Of a DNA stretch of 64,000 nucleotides, positions 1 to 8,813 are shown one piece after another. The stretch lies in assembly GCF_026586795.1 (NCBI RefSeq), contig NZ_JAPFGY010000006.1, positions 57,482-121,481 on the forward strand, in the 5' to 3' direction. This DNA is from Erythrobacter sp. WG (GTDB lineage Bacteria > Pseudomonadota > Alphaproteobacteria > Sphingomonadales > Sphingomonadaceae). Within the stretch, counting starts at the first letter, position 1. The number at the start of each line of letters is the position of its first letter. The translations under genes and the position numbers were made by a program. The notes below the pieces were generated by a model. The model was not told the DNA's origin. It made no database searches and saw only the letters and a program-made list of their open reading frames with translations.

Positions 1-276
1 CTCTATGACCGCCTGCGCGTCGCCAGCGAGCACCTGAAGCGCGTCGGCGGCGGGCTCGAGACGGCGGTCAACAATTACAACAAGTTCGTCGGCTCCTTTG
101 AGCGCAATGTGCTGACCTCCGGACGCCGTCTCGCGGAGAAAGGCGTCGAGATCGGGAAGCAGGCGATCGAGGACGTCCCTCTGGTGGAAGCCGCGCCGCG
201 GTATAATGCGGCGGATGGCGCGGCGGTATCCGCCGACTACCCGGCGCTCGCGGTGGACAACGACGCAGCGGAGTAG
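1..276 (+). CDS. rmuC: DNA recombination protein RmuC, C-terminal fragment
   Basis: Only the last 91 codons are present; the gene enters from the left edge and ends with TAG at 274-276. The peptide opens with LYDRLRVASEHLKRVGGGLE and continues TAVNNYNKFVGSFERNVL, which I recognise as the conserved C-terminal helices of RmuC after its nuclease-like domain. RmuC limits DNA inversions and is thought to act on DNA at recombination or replication structures. The last 35 residues are an Ala-rich, poorly conserved tail, as usual for the family. The next gene starts two bases downstream, so the two are probably cotranscribed. Identity rests on the C-terminus alone. Confidence 0.8.
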   Translation, partial: LYDRLRVASEHLKRVGGGLETAVNNYNKFVGSFERNVLTSGRRLAEKGVEIGKQAIEDVPLVEAAPRYNAADGAAVSADYPALAVDNDAAE

Positions 277-278
277 GC

Positions 279-815
279 ATGAGCGTACAGGGGGCCGGGG
301 GGCAGGGCGGAGCGGCCGGTTGGCAGCTCGCGCAGATCAATATCGGCAAGCTGTTGGCGCCCGAGGGCGATGCGCGGGTGCAGCCCTTCTTCGACGCGCT
401 CGCCCGAATCAACGCCATCGCCGATGCCTCGCCCGGCTTCGTCTGGCGGCTCCAGTCGGAAAGCGGCAACGCCACCGACTTCGACGTCGCCTCCGATCCG
501 CTGCTGCTGCTCAACATGTCAGTGTGGGAGAGCGCCGAGACGCTGTTCGATTTCGTCTATCGCTCCGCCCACACCCCCGAAATGGTGCGGCGGCGCGAGT
601 ATTTCCACCGGTTCGAGGGCGCCTATCAGGCGCTGTGGTGGGTGCCCGCGGGGCACCGTCCGAGCATCGACGAGGGACTGTCGCGCCTGTGGATGCTCGA
701 CCGCTACGGGCCGACGCCGCAGAGCTTCACATTCAAGGCGCGCTTCGGCCAGCCGGGCGAAGGTGCGCCGCCCGTGGACATGAAACCCGACCCATGGTGC
801 ATCGGCACGGCGTGA
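279..815 (+). CDS. DUF3291 domain protein
   Basis: A 178-residue soluble protein starting at an ATG two bases after the rmuC stop. Motifs typical of DUF3291 are visible: WQLAQINIGKLLAPEGD near the N-terminus, FVWRLQSE, then the NMSVWES and FDFVYRSAHTPEMVRRREYF region, and WWVPAGHRP in the second half. The fold is expected to resemble dimeric alpha-beta barrel proteins such as antibiotic monooxygenases, but no substrate is known. There is no signal peptide or membrane segment. Tight spacing to rmuC suggests one transcript. The first 15 residues are Gly/Ala-rich and probably disordered. Family assignment is fairly secure; function is unknown. Confidence 0.75.
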   Translation: MSVQGAGGQGGAAGWQLAQINIGKLLAPEGDARVQPFFDALARINAIADASPGFVWRLQSESGNATDFDVASDPLLLLNMSVWESAETLFDFVYRSAHTPEMVRRREYFHRFEGAYQALWWVPAGHRPSIDEGLSRLWMLDRYGPTPQSFTFKARFGQPGEGAPPVDMKPDPWCIGTA

Positions 816-840
816 GCCGGATCGGGGCGCAGCCCGCCCA

Positions 841-1641
841 CTACGGCGCGAGGCTCGCCAGCACCTCGTAGGCCAGCACCGCGCCGGCGACCGCGGCGTT
901 GAGGGAATCCGCGCGGCCCCGCATCGGCATGGTGACGCGCAGGTCGCAGGCTGCCTCGTAAGCCTCGGGGAGCCCTTGCGATTCGTTGCCGACGAGGATG
1001 AAGCACGGCGCTGCGTAGGGCGCGGCCCGATAGGGCACGGCATCGCGCAGCGAGGCCGCCACGAGCTGGCCCTCTCCGCCGCGCAGCCAGCCGAGGAACT
1101 CCTCCCAGCGCGCCTGGGCCAGGCCGACGGTGAACACCGCGCCCATGCTGGCGCGCACGGCCTCGGCGCTGAACGGATCGGCGCAATCGTCGATCAGGAT
1201 CAGCCCGCCCGCGCCCACCGCGTCGCAGGTGCGCAGCATCGTGCCGAGATTGCCGGGATCGCGCAGCGCCTGCGCGGCGAGCCAGATCGGGGCGGCGGAG
1301 CGGTCGAGCCGGGCGAGCGCGGTGTCCCACTCGTCGAACACGCCGGCGACGCTTTGCGCGTTGTCCTTGCCGGTGATCTTGGAGAGGATGTCGGGCGAGG
1401 TGGCGATTACCTCGCCCCCGCGCGCCAGCACCTCGGCTTCGAGCCGCGCCAGCAGATCGTGGGGCTCGCGGCCTTCGGCCATCACCAGAGTGCGCGGCAC
1501 GTGGCCCGAGGCGCGCGCGTCCTCGAGCAGGCGCAGGCCCTCGACCAGGAACTGGCCCGCGCGCCTGCGGTGCTTCTTGTCCCGCAAGGATCGCAGGTAC
1601 TTGACCGTCGGATTGGAGAAGCCGGTGATGTGCTTGCGCAT
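841..1641 (-). CDS. TrmH/SpoU-family RNA 2'-O-methyltransferase
   Basis: 266 residues. The N-terminal 80 residues contain the substrate-binding region (NPTVKYLRSLRDKKHRRRAG and FLVEGLRLLEDA), typical of RlmB/TsnR-like SpoU enzymes. The C-terminal SPOUT domain shows all three motifs: DPGNLGTMLRTCDAVGA, FILVGNESQGLPE, and MPMRGRADSLNAAVAGAVLAYE. Such enzymes transfer methyl from AdoMet to a ribose 2'-OH in rRNA or tRNA; the target nucleotide cannot be read from sequence. It lies downstream of the HPr gene on the same strand, separated by a palindromic repeat, so transcription from the PTS operon may or may not reach it. Confidence 0.88.
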   Translation of the reverse strand: MRKHITGFSNPTVKYLRSLRDKKHRRRAGQFLVEGLRLLEDARASGHVPRTLVMAEGREPHDLLARLEAEVLARGGEVIATSPDILSKITGKDNAQSVAGVFDEWDTALARLDRSAAPIWLAAQALRDPGNLGTMLRTCDAVGAGGLILIDDCADPFSAEAVRASMGAVFTVGLAQARWEEFLGWLRGGEGQLVAASLRDAVPYRAAPYAAPCFILVGNESQGLPEAYEAACDLRVTMPMRGRADSLNAAVAGAVLAYEVLASLAP

Positions 1642-1655
1642 CGGAAGGAGCCTAT

Positions 1656-1725
1656 GCCGTTCGTGTCGAGCGCAGTCGAGACACCTGCGTGCCAGCGCCT
1701 CTCGACTGCGCTCGAGGCGAACGGC
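1656..1725. repeat. Inverted pair of REP-like hairpins, family A (copy 1)
   Basis: Two arms of about 28 bases face each other and both begin with GCCGTTCG at the outside (1656-1663 and, on the other strand, 1725-1718). Each arm carries a small hairpin around TCGAGCGCAGTCGAG. The hairpin base is TG/CA in the left arm and CC/GG in the right arm, a compensatory change. A second copy lies at 37457-37528 and a related one at 24317-24408. It fills the gap between the HPr gene and the RNA methylase gene. Confidence 0.8.
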
Positions 1726-1734
1726 TTGCGAGCC

Positions 1735-2013
1735 CTAGTCCTCGCCGAAGCCGTCGGCGATCAGCGCGACAAGCTCGCCGAGCACGGCCTCGGCCCCGTC
1801 GCCCTCCACCGCCACCTCTACGCAATCGCCTTTTGCCGCGCCGAGCATCATCAGCCCGAGGATCGAGCCGCCCGCCGCGCTGTTGGGCGCCTTGGTCACG
1901 GTCACCTTAAACCCGTCCGGCAGGGCCGCGACCGCGCCGACGAACTTCGCGCTCGCCCGGGCGTGGAGCCCGCGGCGGTTGACGATGGTGACGCTCTGCC
2001 GTGCTTCCCCCAC
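1735..2013 (-). CDS. ptsH: HPr phosphocarrier protein
   Basis: 92 residues, normal HPr size. The phospho-accepting histidine is H17 in NRRGLHARASAKFV. A serine at the position of Ser46 of other HPr proteins is S50 in GGSILGLMML, the expected target of HPr kinase, whose gene is in the same operon. HPr passes phosphate from enzyme I to EIIA; here the acceptor is probably the mannose-type EIIA encoded 13 bases upstream. No enzyme I or sugar permease is in the window, so a regulatory PTS is inferred rather than sugar uptake. It is the last gene of the chvI-chvG-hprK-rapZ-EIIA-HPr series, ahead of a palindromic repeat. Confidence 0.93.
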   Translation of the reverse strand: MGEARQSVTIVNRRGLHARASAKFVGAVAALPDGFKVTVTKAPNSAAGGSILGLMMLGAAKGDCVEVAVEGDGAEAVLGELVALIADGFGED

Positions 2014-2026
2014 GCCGTGCTGCCCC

Positions 2027-2452
2027 TCAGGCCTTGGCCCGGGCCGGCGCGGTCTCCTGGGCGAGGAGTTCGCTGGCGATGGTGATGTAGTTGCGCCCGG
2101 CGGCCTGCGCGGCGTGGACGGCGGCGGTCACGTCCATCGCCTTGCGCGCGCCGGCGAGGCGGATGAGCATCGGCAGGTTGATCCCGGCGATCACCTCGAC
2201 GCGGCCCGCATCGAGGAGCGAGATCGCGAGGTTCGACGGGGTGCCGCCGAACAGGTCGGTGAGGATGATGACGCCCGCGCCGCGATCGACCGCGCCGATC
2301 GCCTCGGCGATATCGGTGCGGCGCTGCTCCATGTCGTCATGCGGGCCGATGCACACGGTGACGATCCCGTCCTGCGGGCCGACCACGTGCTCCATGGCCT
2401 CGACAAACTGGTCCGCGAGGCGGCCATGGGTTACCAGGATCAAGCCGATCAT
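2027..2452 (-). CDS. PTS EIIA component, mannose type (regulatory)
   Basis: 141 residues from the ATG at 2452; the open frame extends further upstream but family alignment starts at MIGLILVTHGRLA. H9 in VTHGRL is the expected phosphorylation site. Other family marks are ILTDLFGGTPSNLA and VIAGINLPMLIRL. Mannose-family EIIA proteins receive phosphate from HPr; in alphaproteobacteria a free-standing copy next to HPr and HprK acts in regulation because no EIIB/C/D partners are present. Consistent with that, no permease genes are seen here. It sits between rapZ (112-base gap) and the HPr gene (13-base gap). Confidence 0.92.
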   Translation of the reverse strand: MIGLILVTHGRLADQFVEAMEHVVGPQDGIVTVCIGPHDDMEQRRTDIAEAIGAVDRGAGVIILTDLFGGTPSNLAISLLDAGRVEVIAGINLPMLIRLAGARKAMDVTAAVHAAQAAGRNYITIASELLAQETAPARAKA

Positions 2453-2564
2453 GCGTGAAAAAGCGTCCGTTAACTGCCCGCCGGAAGGTGCCTTAGGCGT
2501 TTTGACCTGAACCGGCAATGTGCCTTTGCTGCGATCCGCGTTCATCGTGCCGTGCCGGGCCGAT

Positions 2565-3485
2565 CTAGCGGCGGTCCCGTTCGACGGCATCGGTCGCCCG
2601 CGAGCCCAGGTTGCGGTGGCGCACCGTGGGCGAAAAACCCGCCTCGCGCAAGGCCTCGGCCATGCACTCGGCGGTGTAGACCGAGCGGTGCCGCCCGCCG
2701 GTGCAGCCGAAGGCGACATGGACGTAGGGCTTGCCCTGCGCGGCATAGCGCGGGAGCAGCAGCAGCAGGAGATCGCGAATCCGCGCGAAGGCCTCGGCGA
2801 AGGCCGGGTCCCGGGCGATATGTTCGCCGACTGCCGGGTCCTGCCCGGTCTGTTTGCGCAAGGCGGGCACCCAGTGCGGGTTGTCGAGAAAGCGCATATC
2901 GAAGACGAGGTCGGCAAGCGGCGGCATCCCGCGTGCGAAGCCGAAGCTCGACAGGGTGAGGGTCAGCGCCGCGGCGCTATCCGCCGGGGCGAACAGCTCG
3001 CGCACCCGCGCTTGCAGGTCGTTGCCGGTCAGCGCGGTGGTGTCGATCATCACCTCGGCCCAGCGGCGCAACGGCTCGAGCAGCTCGCGTTCGGCGGCGA
3101 TCCCCTCGAGCACCGGGCGGCCATCGGCCATCGGGTGGCGGCGCCGGGTTTCGTTGAATCGCCGTTCGAGCTCGCCGCCGCTGCAATCGAGGAACAGGAA
3201 GCCGAGCGCGATATCGGATCGCTGGCTCAGGTCCTTGACCAGCGCGATCACATCGGAGGGCACGAAGCCCCGGGTGCGCGAATCAAAGCCGATCGCGAGC
3301 GGCGCGCGCGCCTCGTCGGGCATGGTGACGAGGCGCTTGAGCAGCCGCACCGGAAAGTTGTCGATGGTCTCCCAGCCCAGGTCCTCGAGCGCGGCGAGCA
3401 CGGTCGACTTGCCCGCACCCGCAAGGCCGGTGACGAGCAGCACCTGGCGCGGCTGGTCGGGGGCAGGGGCGGGCGCGGGACTCAT
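2565..3485 (-). CDS. rapZ: RNase adapter protein RapZ (YvcJ family P-loop protein)
   Basis: 306 residues from the ATG at 3485; an upstream ATG at 3530 would run into hprK, so the shorter form is chosen. The Walker A motif is GLAGAGKST (residues 20-28), followed by DDLGW-like ALEDLGWETIDNFP. The C-terminal half holds the conserved SFGFARGMPPLADLVFDMRF, HVAFGCTGGRHRSV and AECMAEALR segments of the sugar- and RNA-binding domain. In enterics RapZ controls glmS mRNA decay through RNase E; in alphaproteobacteria its role is less clear, but it is regularly linked to HprK and PTS genes, as here. A glmS gene is present 47 kb away in the window. Confidence 0.93.
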   Translation of the reverse strand: MSPAPAPAPDQPRQVLLVTGLAGAGKSTVLAALEDLGWETIDNFPVRLLKRLVTMPDEARAPLAIGFDSRTRGFVPSDVIALVKDLSQRSDIALGFLFLDCSGGELERRFNETRRRHPMADGRPVLEGIAAERELLEPLRRWAEVMIDTTALTGNDLQARVRELFAPADSAAALTLTLSSFGFARGMPPLADLVFDMRFLDNPHWVPALRKQTGQDPAVGEHIARDPAFAEAFARIRDLLLLLLPRYAAQGKPYVHVAFGCTGGRHRSVYTAECMAEALREAGFSPTVRHRNLGSRATDAVERDRR

Positions 3486-3504
3486 CGCCGCTGATTGTGG
3501 CGCT

Positions 3505-3960
3505 TCAGGGGTTTGATGAAAAGAGCCCATGCATGTGCAAGGCCCACAGGGCGCGCTCGGCCGGGGCGATGGTGCCGGGGTCGAAGGCCAGCACGGGCAC
3601 CGCGATCCCGCTGATGGTGCGCGTCGGGATCGGCACCTGCGGGAGGCGTTCGCCCGGCGGCCCGCCGAGGCTGAGGATCAGCGCGACCGGGGCGGGCGGC
3701 GCGGTAGGCATCTGCGCTATGCCCACGCCGTCGACCTCGCAGAGCCCCGCGATATGGGGTGGCGGCGAGGCTATCAGGCGTTCGTGACCGCGCGCGCCTT
3801 CGACCGTGAGGGTCACCGCATCGTCGCCGATCAGCCCCGCACCGCGCGCGATCAGCGCGAGCGCGAGGCTCGACTTGCCGCATCCGGGGGGGCCTTCGAC
3901 GAGCAGCGCGCGGCCTTCGATGGCGAGCGCGCCGGCCTGGATCACCAGTCCCTCCGTCAC
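3505..3960 (-). CDS. hprK: HPr kinase/phosphorylase, short alphaproteobacterial form
   Basis: 151 residues if translation starts at the GTG at 3960, which overlaps the chvG stop as GTGA; an ATG at 3990 is an alternative adding ten residues. Only the catalytic domain is present, about half the length of Firmicute HprK, as is normal in alphaproteobacteria. Walker A is GPPGCGKSS at about residues 23-31, followed by RGAGLIGDDAV with the conserved acidic pair. The protein is expected to phosphorylate HPr on serine (S50 of the nearby HPr) and reverse it. Overlap with the sensor kinase gene implies translational coupling between the ChvG/ChvI system and the PTS branch. Confidence 0.9.
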   Translation of the reverse strand: MTEGLVIQAGALAIEGRALLVEGPPGCGKSSLALALIARGAGLIGDDAVTLTVEGARGHERLIASPPPHIAGLCEVDGVGIAQMPTAPPAPVALILSLGGPPGERLPQVPIPTRTISGIAVPVLAFDPGTIAPAERALWALHMHGLFSSNP

Positions 3961-5531
3961 GGCGCCGCCGGGAGGGTCAGGCGCAGGCACGCGCCGGGCG
4001 CGCCGTCGGGCCGCGCATCGGCGACGAGCGCACCGTCATGCGCCTCGGCAATGGCGCGGCCGATCGCGAGGCCGAGGCCCGAGTGGTTGCCGAAGCTCTC
4101 GCCCTCGGGCCGGTCGGAATGGAAGCGGCGGAACACCGCCTCGCGGGCATCGGCGGCGATGCCGGGGCCTTCGTCGGTGACCTCGGTGACGACCTGCCGA
4201 CTGCCGGTGCGGATCGCGATGGTGACCGTGCCTTCGGGCGGGGAGAAGGACACCGCGTTGTCGATCAGGTTCTCGGCGACCCGTTCGAGCTGGGTCGGCA
4301 CGCCCATCACCTTGAGTCGCGCGCCCGGCGCGGCATCGAGCACCAGCCGGCGTCCGGCGTTGAGGCCCCGGTCCTCGCGGCTGCGGATGAGGTTGGCGAA
4401 GAGCTCGGCCATGTCGACCGTCTCGAGCTTGGCGCGGCTGATCTCGGCATCGACGCGGCTGGCGGCGCTGATCTCGGTCACCAGCCGGTCGATGCGGCGC
4501 AAGTCGTGGGTGGCGATGGCGATCAGCTGGGCGCGCAGGGCCGGGTCCTCGACGCGCGGCAGGGTGTCGATCGCGCTGCGCAAGCTGGCGAGGGGGTTCT
4601 TGATCTCGTGCGCGACATCGGCGGCGAAGCTGTCGACCGCGTCGATCCGCCCGCGCAGCGCGGTCGTCATGTCCGAGACCGCGCGGGCGAGCAGGCCGAT
4701 CTCGTCGCGGCGCTGCGGCAGGCGCGGCACCTCGACCTCGCGTTCGCGGCCCTGCTTCACCCGCACCGCCGCGCGGGCGAGCAGGCGCAGCGGCGTGACG
4801 ATGGTGCGTGCGAGAAACAGCGAGAGCAGCGCGGAAGCCGCCATCACCAGCAGCACCGCGACGCCCAGCGTCGAGCGCGCGGCGCGCACGCTTTCGGTGA
4901 TGTCGACCGCATTGCGCACCGTCAGCAGGGTCGCGCCCTGGAGGCCGACAGGCACCGCGGCGGTGATCACCGGCGTGCCGTCGACCCAGTCGTAAAGGCG
5001 CACTTGGCTGAGGCCGAGCTCGCGCGCGCGGGCGAGCTCGGGCCAGGCGTCGGCATCCTCGCTTTCGGGCTCCCGGTAATCCTTGACCGGCTCGGCGGCG
5101 ACGATCGTGTCCACCGTGCGGTCGAGCCAGCGGGCGAAGCGCTGCTCCCAGTCGTCGTCGGTGATATCGTTGAAGCGGAACGCGGGCTCGGCGAGAGCGA
5201 AGCTGTCGGCGGTGAGGCGCCCGCGGGTGTCGAACAGCCTGAGGCGCATCCGCTGCTCTTTGCCGATCTGGACGAGCAGCGCCTCCTGCCGCGCCCGGCT
5301 CGCCCCGGCGAGCGCCTCGGCGGTGATCTGCGCCTCGATCCGGGCCAGCTTGAAGCGCTCGTTGACGAGCTGCGTGCGGTAGCTGTCGAGGTAGAACAGC
5401 CCGCCGCCGAGGAACAGGAGCGGAAGGATGTTGACCGCAAGGATCCGGGCGGTCAGCGCGAAGCGGCCGCCCCCGCTCAGCTGCTCGCCGCTCCCTGCGG
5501 CGCGCCTCACCGCGCCCGGCGCATCAGCCAT
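3957..5531 (-). CDS. chvG: ChvG/ExoS-type sensor histidine kinase
   Basis: 524 residues from the ATG at 5531. A membrane segment near residues 25-45 ([19 protein letters not shown]) is followed by a periplasmic region of about 200 residues, a second membrane segment ([20 protein letters not shown]), HAMP, and a kinase core. The phosphorylated histidine is in [18 protein letters not shown] (around H308); N-box DNAVSFSP, G-boxes DEGPGIA and HSGLGLAIG are present. In relatives ChvG senses acidity or envelope stress and phosphorylates ChvI. The start overlaps the chvI stop by eight bases and its stop overlaps the hprK start, so the genes are translationally coupled. Confidence 0.92.
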   Translation of the reverse strand: MADAPGAVRRAAGSGEQLSGGGRFALTARILAVNILPLLFLGGGLFYLDSYRTQLVNERFKLARIEAQITAEALAGASRARQEALLVQIGKEQRMRLRLFDTRGRLTADSFALAEPAFRFNDITDDDWEQRFARWLDRTVDTIVAAEPVKDYREPESEDADAWPELARARELGLSQVRLYDWVDGTPVITAAVPVGLQGATLLTVRNAVDITESVRAARSTLGVAVLLVMAASALLSLFLARTIVTPLRLLARAAVRVKQGREREVEVPRLPQRRDEIGLLARAVSDMTTALRGRIDAVDSFAADVAHEIKNPLASLRSAIDTLPRVEDPALRAQLIAIATHDLRRIDRLVTEISAASRVDAEISRAKLETVDMAELFANLIRSREDRGLNAGRRLVLDAAPGARLKVMGVPTQLERVAENLIDNAVSFSPPEGTVTIAIRTGSRQVVTEVTDEGPGIAADAREAVFRRFHSDRPEGESFGNHSGLGLAIGRAIAEAHDGALVADARPDGAPGACLRLTLPAAP

Positions 5532-6315
5532 CGGTGAAGCTGTAGCCCGCGCCGTAGAGCGTATCGATCGCATCGAAAGCGGGGTCGACCAGCCGGAACT
5601 TGCGGCGCATGCGCTTGATATGGCTGTCGACCGTCCGGTCGTCGACGAAGACGTCGTCGGGGTAGGCGGCATCCATCAGCTGGTTGCGGTTCTTGATGAC
5701 GCCCGGCCGGATCGCCAGCGCTTCGAGAATCAGGAACTCGGTGACGGTGAGGCTGACCGGCTGGCCGCCCCAGGTGACCTGGTGGCGCGCCGGGTCCATG
5801 AACAGGCGCCCGCGGGTGAGGCTGGCCGGCTGGGGCTCCTCGGGCGCGGCGGCGGCGCCGGTGCCGGCGCCGCCGAGCGGCGCCTCTGCGCGGCGCAGGA
5901 TGGCGCGGATCCGGGCGATCAGCAGGCGCAGGGAGAAGGGCTTGGCGATGTAGTCGTCCGCGCCCAGTTCGAGCCCCGCCTCCTCGTCGCTCTCGTCGTC
6001 CTTGCTTGTGAGGAAGATGACGGGGAGCGCCGAGGCCGCGCGCAGGCGGCGCAGCAGCTCCATCCCGTCCATCTTGGGCATCTTGATGTCGAAGACGGCA
6101 AGGTCGGGCGGATTGTCGAGCAACGCCTTCAGCGCCGTCTCCCCGTCCGAATAGAGGCGCGTCGCGAAGCCTTCGGCCTGCAAGGCGATCGAGACGGTGG
6201 TGAGGATGTTGCGATCATCGTCGACCAGCGCGATCTGGAGGGCGCGCGGCTGGCCTCCCGCGCCTTCGGGGCTGGAGGGCGCAGGTTCGGCGGCGGTGGG
6301 GCTGTCGCTGGCCAT
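5524..6315 (-). CDS. chvI: ChvI-type OmpR-family response regulator
   Basis: 263 residues from the ATG at 6315, which follows a good GAGGAGAGA ribosome site; an upstream ATG at 6342 lacks one. Receiver domain: acidic pocket VDDDRN, phospho-acceptor D76 in [12 protein letters not shown]125 in DYIAKPFS. The C-terminal winged helix contains [33 protein letters not shown] and LYGAGYSF. The 20 N-terminal residues and the Ala/Gly/Pro linker near residue 140 are low-complexity additions. It is the first gene of the leftward operon with chvG, hprK, rapZ, EIIA and HPr, and diverges from pckA, a layout seen widely in alphaproteobacteria. Confidence 0.93.
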   Translation of the reverse strand: MASDSPTAAEPAPSSPEGAGGQPRALQIALVDDDRNILTTVSIALQAEGFATRLYSDGETALKALLDNPPDLAVFDIKMPKMDGMELLRRLRAASALPVIFLTSKDDESDEEAGLELGADDYIAKPFSLRLLIARIRAILRRAEAPLGGAGTGAAAAPEEPQPASLTRGRLFMDPARHQVTWGGQPVSLTVTEFLILEALAIRPGVIKNRNQLMDAAYPDDVFVDDRTVDSHIKRMRRKFRLVDPAFDAIDTLYGAGYSFTDG

Positions 6316-6496
6316 CGTCTCTCCTCTGGCGCGCGGGTCCATGGCGCGTGGGTAGCCGCTTCGCGAAGGTCCCGCAACGCCGGCGCGGCGGCGCGGCCCG
6401 TTGCGACCGCCTTCAGCGGTTTGACGCAGGGAAAGTCGCGCATTATGGGCGCTTGCAAGGGATCGATCGGCAGACCTGCGGGTAGGACGGCTGAGG

Positions 6497-6514
6497 TTGC
6501 ATACGTATGCGCAA
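6497..6514. promoter_or_regulatory. Palindromic operator candidate between chvI and pckA
   Basis: The 300-base gap between chvI and pckA has no gene. It contains a perfect 12-base palindrome GCATACGTATGC (6499-6510) flanked by TT and GCAA, AT-rich against its surroundings, about 105 bases before the pckA start. A centre with CG is typical of LacI-family operators, and pckA is under a LacI-type regulator (PckR) in rhizobia, but the sequence here is not the known PckR site. Binding protein unknown; the role is inferred. Confidence 0.45.
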
Positions 6515-6615
6515 GTGCTACGGGGTGTGACGGGGGCTGCGCGGATTCGCTGGACGCACCGGTCGGCCTTTTCGCAAGAACCTTGTCCTGCCGCCTTCTC
6601 TCAGGAGACGCTACG

Positions 6616-8229
<1,614 letters not shown>

Positions 8230-8256
8230 CGCGCGCCATCACGAGTTGGAGAGGGG

Positions 8257-8290
8257 GGCCCCGCACGGCGCAAGCCGGAGCGGGGCCTTT
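8257..8290 (+). terminator. Rho-independent terminator after pckA
   Basis: Stem GGCCCCGC (8257-8264) pairs with GCGGGGCC (8280-8287), with an inner CGGC/GCCG helix closed by a GCAA tetraloop (8266-8277), followed by TTT. It begins 28 bases after the pckA stop. Confidence 0.75.
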
Positions 8291-8356
8291 AACGTTGCAA
8301 TGCCGCACGGCTGCGTCACACTCCAACGCGCGACTCGGCGCAAAGGAGGGCAGGGC

Positions 8357-8680
8357 ATGAGCATTCTCGACGGTATCCTGAAGAACATCGGCGGCGCGCC
8401 CGACGATGTGGTCAACCTCGCGCGGCAGGTCGGGCTCGATCCCGCGATGGCCGAACAGGCGATCGCGGCGCTCGGGCGCACCCACCAGCTCGATGGCGAC
8501 ACGGTGCAGCTTGCTGCGGAGAGGACCGGGATCAGCCCGGACATCCTCCAGCAGATCGTCACCGCGATCGGCGGCGAGGGCTCGCTGACCCATTTCGCGT
8601 CGATGCTGGACCGCGACGGTGACGGCAATCCGCTGGACGACGTGCTCGGCATGGCCAAGGGGCTGTTCGGCAAGGGCTGA
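8357..8680 (+). CDS. Small DUF937-like protein
   Basis: 107 residues from the ATG at 8357, seven to eight bases after AAAGGAGGG; an upstream in-frame ATG at 8246 lies within the pckA terminator region and is rejected. The sequence is helical and Ala/Gly-rich: LARQVGLDPAMAEQAIAALGR, then ERTGISPDILQQIVTAIGGEG, ending FASMLDRDGDGNPLDDVLGMAKGLFGKG. The repeated helix units and the DRDGDGNPLDD motif near the C-terminus resemble DUF937 (YidB-like) proteins. No signal peptide or membrane helix. Function unknown. It is followed by a palindromic repeat rather than another gene on the same strand. Confidence 0.65.
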   Translation: MSILDGILKNIGGAPDDVVNLARQVGLDPAMAEQAIAALGRTHQLDGDTVQLAAERTGISPDILQQIVTAIGGEGSLTHFASMLDRDGDGNPLDDVLGMAKGLFGKG

Positions 8681-8703
8681 GGGCAGGGACGGGCTGCCCG
8701 CTT

Positions 8704-8806
8704 CGTCATTGCGAGCCGAAGGGAAGCAATCCATCGCCGGACGCCCGACCAAGCTCGGCGGCCGGGTCATGGATTGCAACGTCGCCTGCCGCTCCTCGCA
8801 AGGACA
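8704..8806. repeat. CGTCATTGCGAG palindromic repeat (degenerate copy)
   Basis: The left arm starts CGTCATTGCGAGC and ends GAAGCAATCCAT (about 8704-8734); the right arm begins ATGGATTGC (8769-8777) and ends CTCCTCGCAAGGAC, where the last bases have drifted from the expected CGCAATGACG. A better copy is at 17703-17786. It sits between the convergent ends of the DUF937-like gene and the peptidase-like gene. Confidence 0.75.
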
Positions 8807-8813
8807 AGGTAGG

